Shown in pieces: positions 57,639 to 64,000 of a stretch of 64,000 bases of DNA. Below the pieces are notes generated by a model. It was given only the letters and a program-made list of their open reading frames with translations, was not told the origin of the DNA and made no database searches. Made by a program: the position numbers and the translations under genes. The DNA is from Lottia gigantea (taxonomy: Eukaryota; Mollusca; Gastropoda; Lottiidae): positions 1,004,450 to 1,068,449 of the forward strand of contig NW_008710694.1 of NCBI RefSeq assembly GCF_000327385.1. The letters are read 5' to 3'. Each line of letters starts with the position of its first letter. Positions within the stretch are counted from its first letter, which is position 1.

Positions 57639-57942
57639 ATTGAGCTGTTTTTTTTTTTTTTATAAACAATATTTTATTAATACATTAAAGGGATTGGGGA
57701 ACCTGCTTATGCCTATATAACCCCTCTCCATGACAAATTTCAAAGTTAATATAACTTATAAGAAAAGTAAATAAATATATATGTAAACTCAAACGTATGA
57801 ACAATCATTTCAAAAACATCTATGGAAAAAGTGAGGCTGCTTTAAAAGGGAAAAATGATAATAATAATAATAATAATAATATCGATCATACTTAGTAAAA
57901 ATAATTTAGAAATAATAACTTAAAACTTAACATTGAGCTGTT
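57639..57942 (-). mobile_element. 282-bp poly(A) retrocopy with 11-bp target duplication
   Basis: ATTGAGCTGTT occurs at 57639-57649 and 57932-57942, bounding an insert that begins on the plus strand with about 14 T. Read on the minus strand, the insert ends AATAAAATATTGTTTATAAA followed by poly(A), so AATAAA lies about 17 nt before the tail. This is the mark of LINE-driven reverse transcription of a polyadenylated RNA. The body has an (AAT)n run near 57858-57882 and no recognised frame. It could be a 5'-truncated LINE or the 3' UTR of a host mRNA. Confidence 0.8.
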
Positions 57943-58389
57943 CAATGGGGAAAAATTAAAAGAAACTTTGCAGACTAAAGTAACATTGTGTTGATTACCT
58001 GGATGAGAAAAAGTACTTTTGCTTGGCTAGATTTGTGCACATCTGGGTACAATTTCAAATAAAAAAACCCACTTGCTGTCTACTTAATTATTAGGTAGGA
58101 TAAATAGTTATCAACACAATATAAATATGGTTTATATAGTACTAATTACTACTTATTCTACCTCATTCAAAATGGACTGCTCTTGTTAATCAGATGTACA
58201 GAAATATCTGTGCTGGACTATGATAGGTAGATATGTATTGTTTTTGTTGTAAAATTATTTTAATCTCAATTGTTTTAAAAAATAAAAATATCAAAATCTT
58301 GTGTGTGTTAACTTCCTTGCTAAATATCCGTCATATCTTAAACTTTGACTTATTACAGATGATAGCTTAATAATTCAGTGTATTTGATA

Positions 58390-58535
58390 CTGTTTGTGCG
58401 ACATTTCACCCTGTCAGTGATGTAGGTAAGAAGGGCTGACATAGAAAAAGGGTATAGGCCAAGACTTTCTAGGACAATATACCGAGGCCCAGTGTTCTAC
58501 AGGCTGTACACATTAAAGATCCTTCGGCATAACAT
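58390..58535 (+). repeat. SINE body fragment
   Basis: GAGGCCCAGTGTTCTACAGG and ACATTAAAGATCCTTCGGCA match the body of the SINE at 59400-59745 (GAGGCCCTGTTTGCTAAAGG and ACATTAAAGATCCTTCGGCA). The tRNA-like head is missing or unrecognisable. Confidence 0.65.
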
Positions 58536-59404
58536 AAAAATCATAAATTGCTTAAATCCATATATTATTCAAATTTAAAGAAATAAATCCATCTAGGCTA
58601 GTTAAATTTGGTTTTAACCTAGATAATAAAGGATAACTAGAAAAATTCTAAAAAAAAACAGGAAACCTTCCATGATATATTACGGTAAGGTACACCTTGA
58701 AAGTGGAAAAGTATGCAGGACGGTAGGGGATACTTATATCATAAATTTCACTCCTTTAGTATAAAATCACGTTATTAATTGTACTCTACCGCATGTTATG
58801 GAATTTGTTTTATGTGAATACAGTAATTCGCTTAACCAGTCTCTTTACATCTATTGACGTTATGTCTGGATAATCGAGTAAAGTAGGAGAAAGAAAAACA
58901 AAATGGAGATGGGCGAGTTATTTTGCTCATGTTATTGTCTCTTTTAGGAGACTTATTATGTTTGATAATCAGTTTTGATTTGTGAAAACTATCTATTAAA
59001 CTTTCTGTTTGCTACTTCAAATATTTTGGAGTAGTTTGAAGGAAGAATTTTCCATCTTTTTTGATGTTGAAATAAGTAAGGTAATGTATGAACTCATTTG
59101 TCAAGTCATAGCTAATAATAGTAAATAGGCTATAGCTAAAGTCTACCTGTATGAACTGGAAATTTCCACTGTCCTAATTAAGTTGAAAGTTTCTGATGTC
59201 ACTGTAACATTTAGATATCATATGAGCCAGAGTGATATAGTAATGTGTTCAATTCAAGTTGGATTAGAGAGTATTTTGATTGTTGAAGCCTGAACCGGTA
59301 GTCTTAATTATTAGGCTAGTTGTGCTGATATTTCAACATTTTATTACTGTATTACCAAGTCAGTTACTAAGACTGTTGAGTAGTGTGTTTGAGAAAATAT
59401 CATC

Positions 59405-59745
59405 AGTCAGGTTAGGGAGACGGGTTGGCTCAGTAATCTAGGCACTTGCTTGCTGGCTGAAGGGTCAGAGTTCAGTCCTCACATATGGTTGAGATGATAT
59501 CTTCAGATTTTCGATCTGTTTGCCCCTGTCAGTGATTCAGATTGGAGGAAAAATTATTTAACAATTCGAATGGGTCAATAAACTGAGGCCCTGTTTGCTA
59601 AAGGCTTTGAACATTAAAGATCCTTCGGCAGTTGGAAATTGATAAAGAGTAGACCAATGCTGCTGTCCTGACCAATCTCCCTCATTGCACACTTCATGAT
59701 GTTGCTAATATGCCACTCTGGTGCTGAAAAGAAATATGTAAAACT
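59405..59745 (+). mobile_element. tRNA-derived SINE
   Basis: The head GACGGGTTGGCTCAGTAATC (A box) and CAGAGTTCAGTCCTCAC (B box) are spaced as in a tRNA. A unique body follows, then a tail with ATTGCACACTTCATGATGTT and GCCACTCTGGTGCTGAAA. Together they form a typical tRNA-head SINE of about 340 bp. A partial second copy lies at 58390-58535. Confidence 0.7.
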
Positions 59746-59973
59746 TCATTTCATTACTTTTCTCAGTCTGGATTACGCCCCACCATGACAAGCACATGAT
59801 AAATTTTATAGGCGAGAATTTCTCCAAATATCTCTCAAATTATCCAAATGATATTTCTTGTAAGTATATTAAGCTTAATATTTTTTTTATTTTTTACATT
59901 TTCAGCTGCTCAAATTTGGGCAAAGATAATAGAAAACAGGAAAAAAATTGTAAAAGATAAAAAAAAAAGGAAA

Positions 59974-62900
59974 ATGCCAACTCAACTAACAGAATGTCTG
60001 TCATGTCCACGATGTTTAAAAGTGTTCAATGCCAAAGATCAGAAGCCAATAAGTTTAGGCTGTGGACACACTGTGTGTCAGAAATGCTTGATAAACTTAT
60101 TGAATAAAAAATGTCCGAATTGTCAGTCAGAGCAGAGTATTATAACAAAATCAGTAGAACAGTTACCTGTGAATTATGCCTTATTACAACTAGTTGGTAT
60201 AGCTATTCCTGATAAAGAAAGACCAGATACTACTCAGATGACTGAAAATAAATCATTATATGAATCATGTAAAAGATATATAGAAGAGTTGGCAGTTCAT
60301 ATGAAGTCTATATCAGGTGAGTACTTACCCAGTAACTTCATTCATATTGTTTAGGGGGTGAGAGCCGACACCTGGCTGACTCTCGTAATCAATGGAACAG
60401 GCATCAAAATTTTTCTTACCTTGATGAAGATTCGAACCCACGGCACCTAATCGCCTAGCAGACGACAATCCAACTCGCTACTCACTGAGCTATTCCACTG
60501 CCATAGTAAAGGAAGGTCGGCAAATGAAAATTCAACAATTCATATTCAAAACGTTAAAATGTGCCAAAGTCTACAATTACAGTACTGACTAGGATTGTCT
60601 ATTCTTTATCAAGCAATGAGACAAATGAATACATCCAGGCGTTCCCTTAAATAAAATTGTACTTCCTAAAAATTGTGTTTACTATGTTACAACTTCTTTG
60701 AATGGCATGTAATGTACTAATAAACCAATTTATCTCTTGTGTGCTATTAATAATAAGCATTAATGTATATATTGTTTACCTATCACTTCTTATCATTATG
60801 TGCCTGAGGACGACGAGGGAAACACGTTGAAACGTTGCATTAAACTTTAACCAGTGATTGTTCTTCCATAAAGCTGTGTCTATATATATTATAACTGTCT
60901 TTACTAAATGCCATTCAAGAGTATGGGTACTACATGATAATAAATGAATAAACTTACAGAACAGTCGTGGTTATGATAGTTATGTTTGATATTTGTAGAT
61001 ACTGGTACCGAGTCTGAAGATGAAGACGACAGTGCTAAATACGAACATGGATCCACCAATTCTATTTTGAGTCGACCTATGCAGCGAAAATTGGTTACAT
61101 TAATCAATAGTCAGCTGGTAGAGGAAGAAGGACGAGCTAGAGCTATGAGAGCAGCCAGATCATTAGGAGAGAGGGCCGTAGCTGAATTGATTCTACAACA
61201 TCAAAATCCTCAACAGTTATCAGCCAATTTATGGGCTGCTGTACGAGCCAGAGGTTGTCAATTTTTAGGACCAGGTAAGTGAAAGGAATGCCAGGCCTAG
61301 TTCTATAATAATATAAATAAATATTGTAAGGTTTACTAAGTTTAATATGTGTATTGATGACACTGATAGCATCGACTTTCACCATTCCAATTTTCATTCA
61401 GACGTCTGTGGGTCTTGTATTTCAATGAAAACTAAGCGTTATATGACAAACCTATCAGAAAGGGCCTTAGATATAATTAGCAGCTTTTGTGATATTGACA
61501 TTATCAGGCTATGGAGTGTATTGTATGTATATTTATATCGATAATTAATCTGTTACAGCCATGCAAGAAGAAGTTCTTAAGTTGATATTACTAGCATTAG
61601 TTGATGGTTCTGCTTTATGTAGAAAAGTTTTAGTATTATTTGTGGTTCAGAAGCTAGAAGCTACTTTTCCTCAAGCCTCTAAAACAGCTATTGGGCATGT
61701 TGTCCAACTTCTTTATAGAGCCTCCTGTTTTAAGGTAACTCTTTTTGTCTTCTATAAACTGATAAAAACTAATATAGACATAAAACATGACAATTTTGTT
61801 TTTTGTAGTATTTTTTGTAATCCAACAAGTTTTCTACAACACTCTCGTTCTAATGATGTTAACCAATCAAAGCATGTAATGTTGAACCCATTTCTAGATA
61901 ACAATGATGAAATGTGGGATACTGAAACCCAAAGTAGAGATAAATGGTCAGCCAATATACAAAACAGGATTGTATTTCAATTAAGAGTTGTTCGAAATTT
62001 GAGTCATTAATTTGAGTTATTCCAAAATCTACACAACTTTCACTGCCTGTCTAAATACTAGTTTTATCAATATTCTGTTACTAGGTGACGAAGAAAGAAG
62101 AAGAATCATCATTAATGCAGTTAAAAGAAGAATTTAGAACCTATGAATCATTGAGAAGAGAACATGACTCTCAGGTAGTACAGATAGCTATGGAAGGTGG
62201 TCTACGTATCTCTCCTGAACAATGGTCTTCACTATTATATGGTGATTCAAATCATAAATCTCATATGCAGTCTATCATTGATAAGGTACTTATTATTTTA
62301 CACTCATCTCTTAGACATACGAACCTATGTTTTGTGTATGGATGGTTGTTTTATTTGACTATATTTGTTCATTAAACCAGATAACATCCATGGTTTTCGC
62401 CTTAATCTCTTTCAATTGTTTGACTTCCTAGCCAAATGGTGGGAATATGTCTAACTCAAAGGAAGTTAAAATAACGACAATGACCAAGATATATTTGTTG
62501 AATTAGATATTCAATGTTTTGAAAGCGTTTCATTATTCATAATATACTAGCATTGTTAGTATATACAAAGAGAGCACCAACTAAACGTTAACGTATTTAT
62601 ATTCTTGTGCATTGTCTGAAAAAATAGATCTACATTGATAAGGTATTTAATATTTTACCTCTTCTCAAATGGTATATCAATATTTTGTTTTCATGAAAAA
62701 TTGATATTTGGATTTCTTTTGATATATTGTCTTAAAACCTTCCTGTATATGGAAAGAGTATCTGATAAAATTGGATGTAAAGAAATTGGTTTGGACCAAT
62801 CATACATTTAATTCTATATTTTTGTACTATTCCAGTTGCAGACATCAGAGTCATTTACTCAGAGTGTAAATGAATTGATGGTGGTATTACAGAAGACTGG

Positions 62901-63690
62901 TGATCCTGCTCAATTACAATCATTAAAACCACATTTACAATTCTTAGCTATGATTGATCCAAGCCAAGGTATTCTAGCTTTGTATTATACTTTACTTACA
63001 TGAATGACATGGAGTTTTACATCCTACTCTTTGCACCTGTTTGGGTCAATGAGAATAGGTCTTGCTCTATCCTACTCTGTTTAGATTTCCAACTAACTGT
63101 TGAGGGATCTTTATTGTGCTCAGGCTGTAAAACACAGTACATTGTTTTTTTCTTATTTGAAGGATGCTTTTTCCATACCAGCCCCTTCAACCAGCATCAT
63201 TAATAGGGGAAACTGGCGCCATTATTTTTAATTTTGTTGACCTATTAAATTTGACCTTTTAGAAAATGATATCGGTGGTCTGTATGCAAGCATTTCACAT
63301 GTCCAACTGAAAATTGGAATGGTGCAAACCGATCCTATCAGTGTCCCTGATATTCAAAAAAAGTTGTGAAAACATCTTTACAATCCGTTTATCTGTTATT
63401 AAAAAAATTGTTCATGTGATACTTTAGTTGAGAATTCTAAAGTTAAGTTTTATATTTGTAGATAAACAAGTACCATCATGGCAGAATTTAGAAGCAATAC
63501 TAAAAACTTTAAAGATAGTAATTGATGGATTGATAACTTATTTAAATGATTACAGTCATAAGAAATCTGACGTATTACCCGTTCAGAATGCTCGGTATAA
63601 AACTAGTATGTGTCGTGATTTTACCACCACCAGATCATGTCCCAGGGGAATCAACTGTTCTTTTGCTCATTCAGAAGAAGAGCTAGAAAG
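59974..63690 (+). CDS. RC3H1: Roquin (RC3H1/RC3H2) RNA-binding RING E3 ligase, 5' part
   Basis: Six coding exons (59974-60316, 60999-61274, 61559-61734, 62085-62285, 62836-62968, 63462-63690) join in frame to about 452 residues. The gene runs off the right edge. A RING finger occupies residues 11-50 (C11, C14, C30, H32, C35, C38, C47, C50; [12 protein letters not shown] as in human). The ROQ and HEPN region follows, very conserved ([64 protein letters not shown]). A CCCH zinc finger has C427-x8-C436-x5-C442-x3-H446 ([16 protein letters not shown]). Roquin binds stem-loop decay elements in mRNA 3' UTRs through ROQ and recruits CCR4-NOT. An acidic insert ([11 protein letters not shown]) sits between the RING and ROQ. 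Start: the ATG at 59974 aligns with the human start, and an acceptor lies at about 59904, implying a 5' UTR exon. The gene is the invertebrate counterpart of both vertebrate paralogues. Confidence 0.97.
60352..60510 (-). mobile_element. tRNA-derived SINE (second family) in Roquin intron 1
   Basis: On the minus strand GGAATAGCTCAGTGAGTAGC is an A box and CGTGGGTTCGAATCTTC is a B box, about 40 nt apart, in a tRNA-like arrangement. The body then runs TCAAGGTAAGAAAAATTTTG to CTCTCACCCCC. It is not a functional tRNA, since stems do not close. Confidence 0.7.
60695..60930. repeat. Repeat related to the gap-containing insertion, in Roquin intron 1
   Basis: CGTTGAAACGTTGCATTAAA and TTCCATAAAGCTGTGTCTAT followed by CTAAATGCCATTCAAGAG match 28769-28866. 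At the left, CTTTGAATGGCAT (near 60700) is the inverse of ATGCCATTCAAGAG at the right. It may be a Penelope-like terminal piece. Confidence 0.5.
61325..61440 (+). mobile_element. MITE family A, left arm in Roquin intron 2
   Basis: It contains GACACTGATAGCATCGACTT, CACCATTCCAATTTTCATTC and AGACGTCTGTGGGTCTTG. The right arm is absent. Confidence 0.75.
63003..63190 (+). repeat. Dispersed repeat in Roquin intron 5
   Basis: GACATGGAGTTTTACATCCT, followed by GTTTGGGTCAATGAGAATAG, resembles GAATGGAGTTTTACGTCCTA...GGGTTAATGAAGACAG at 51350-51405, inside the family C MITE. The full extent and class are unknown. Confidence 0.45.
63285..63395 (-). mobile_element. MITE family A, right arm in Roquin intron 5
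   Basis: AACTGAAAATTGGAATGGTG, CCTATCAGTGTCCCTGATAT and CATCTTTACAATCCGTTT match the right arm of 5068-5381. The left arm is absent. Confidence 0.75.
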
Positions 63691-63763
63691 GTATGGTTTA
63701 TTCATTACTTTAAATTATTTAAGCTTCTAGATATATATTTGCTTTACCTGCTGATAAAACTTC

Positions 63764-63835
63764 AGTAGTAATAGTGCTTACAGATTTACAGCAAAGTGGA
63801 GAAGTTGCTGTAAATCTGTAAGCACTATTACTACT
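63764..63835. repeat. Perfect 31-bp inverted repeat with 10-nt loop
   Basis: The arm AGTAGTAATAGTGCTTACAG plus 11 further bases (63764-63794) is the exact reverse complement of 63805-63835. The spacer is AGTGGAGAAG. It lies in Roquin intron 6, 74 nt after the CCCH exon, and would form a strong hairpin in the pre-mRNA. Confidence 0.95.
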
Positions 63836-63894
63836 AACTTCATTTCAGCTATCTGTATAGTTTTCTCGTTATTTGCTTTGCTGCCTTTGAAAGT

Positions 63895-64000
63895 AATGGC
63901 CAATTTCTGTTTCACGAGCTGATAGAGGTCAATTTTGGCTAAACCAACTGTACCTTTAGCACCTGATAGAGGTCAATTTCTTCTTCACAAGCTGATAGAG
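63895..64000. repeat. Start of an irregular tandem repeat at the window edge
   Basis: GCTGATAGAGGTCAATTT, or the close variant CCTGATAGAGGTCAATTT, occurs near 63919 and 63963 and starts again at 63991. The spacing is uneven (44 and 29 bp). It continues past the window. Confidence 0.65.

Noticed and set aside
59405-59480. Functional tRNA gene
   Set aside because: A and B boxes are present but acceptor and anticodon stems do not pair. It is a SINE head. The same holds for 60430-60510.
60800-60840. Hammerhead ribozyme in the repeat (CCTGAGGACGACGAGG, then GAAAC)
   Set aside because: Penelope-like elements can carry hammerheads, but the invariant CUGAUGA core is not present and I could not close three stems.

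Overview
This is an AT-rich animal genomic window with spliced genes, GT-AG introns, many minisatellites and many short non-autonomous transposons. A lophotrochozoan, most likely a mollusc, fits best. The reasons are the bilaterian gene set, a secreted three-domain chitin-binding protein, and a dispersed motif resembling AAGGGNAATAACTC that I associate with mollusc genomes. The species cannot be read from the sequence. One assembly gap (N run, 28342-28768) is present.

Layout, left to right. 1-14414: no exon recognised, probably a very long intron of the KDM6A/UTX gene. 14415-15859 (minus): the first four coding exons of KDM6A/UTX (H3K27 demethylase, TPR N-terminus). 16672-18700: a 2-kb polypyrimidine satellite. 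18700-26000: gene-free, with several minisatellites and DNA-transposon fragments. 26009-27814 (plus): a secreted chitin-binding protein. 29996-31695 (plus): FUNDC1 mitophagy receptor. 33223-33644 (minus): CMC4, a twin CX9C mitochondrial protein, tail-to-tail with FUNDC1. 34336-35535: ATT-rich satellite. 35902-37512 (minus): an intronless FBXL6. 38166-41412 (plus): TPT1/TCTP, head-to-head with FBXL6. 42801-49317 (minus): a six-exon cytosolic sulfotransferase. 52359-52898 (plus): a small heat shock protein with a perfect upstream heat shock element. 54520-56916 (plus): RBM18. 59974 to beyond the right edge (plus): Roquin (RC3H1/2).

Most of these genes were assembled from short exons by finding splice junctions whose joined frames reproduce known families. 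All listed exon phases join without a break.

Main discoveries. (1) A ~115-130 nt sequence occurs once in each of introns 1, 3 and 5 of TPT1, always on the sense strand. Each copy folds as hairpin - ANANNA box - hairpin - ACA plus 3 nt, the architecture of H/ACA snoRNAs. The TPT1 locus therefore appears to host a family of three snoRNA paralogues. The last host intron lies exactly between the final codon and the stop codon. (2) The gene order KDM6A / FUNDC1 / CMC4, with KDM6A and FUNDC1 divergent and FUNDC and CMC4 convergent, recalls two separate human X-chromosome neighbourhoods. RBM18 next to Roquin recalls human 9q33. (3) Three families of TTAA-flanked foldback MITEs share an AGGG-type end. 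(4) A 31-bp perfect inverted repeat lies in a Roquin intron, and a 282-bp poly(A)-tailed retrocopy with an 11-bp target duplication lies downstream of RBM18.
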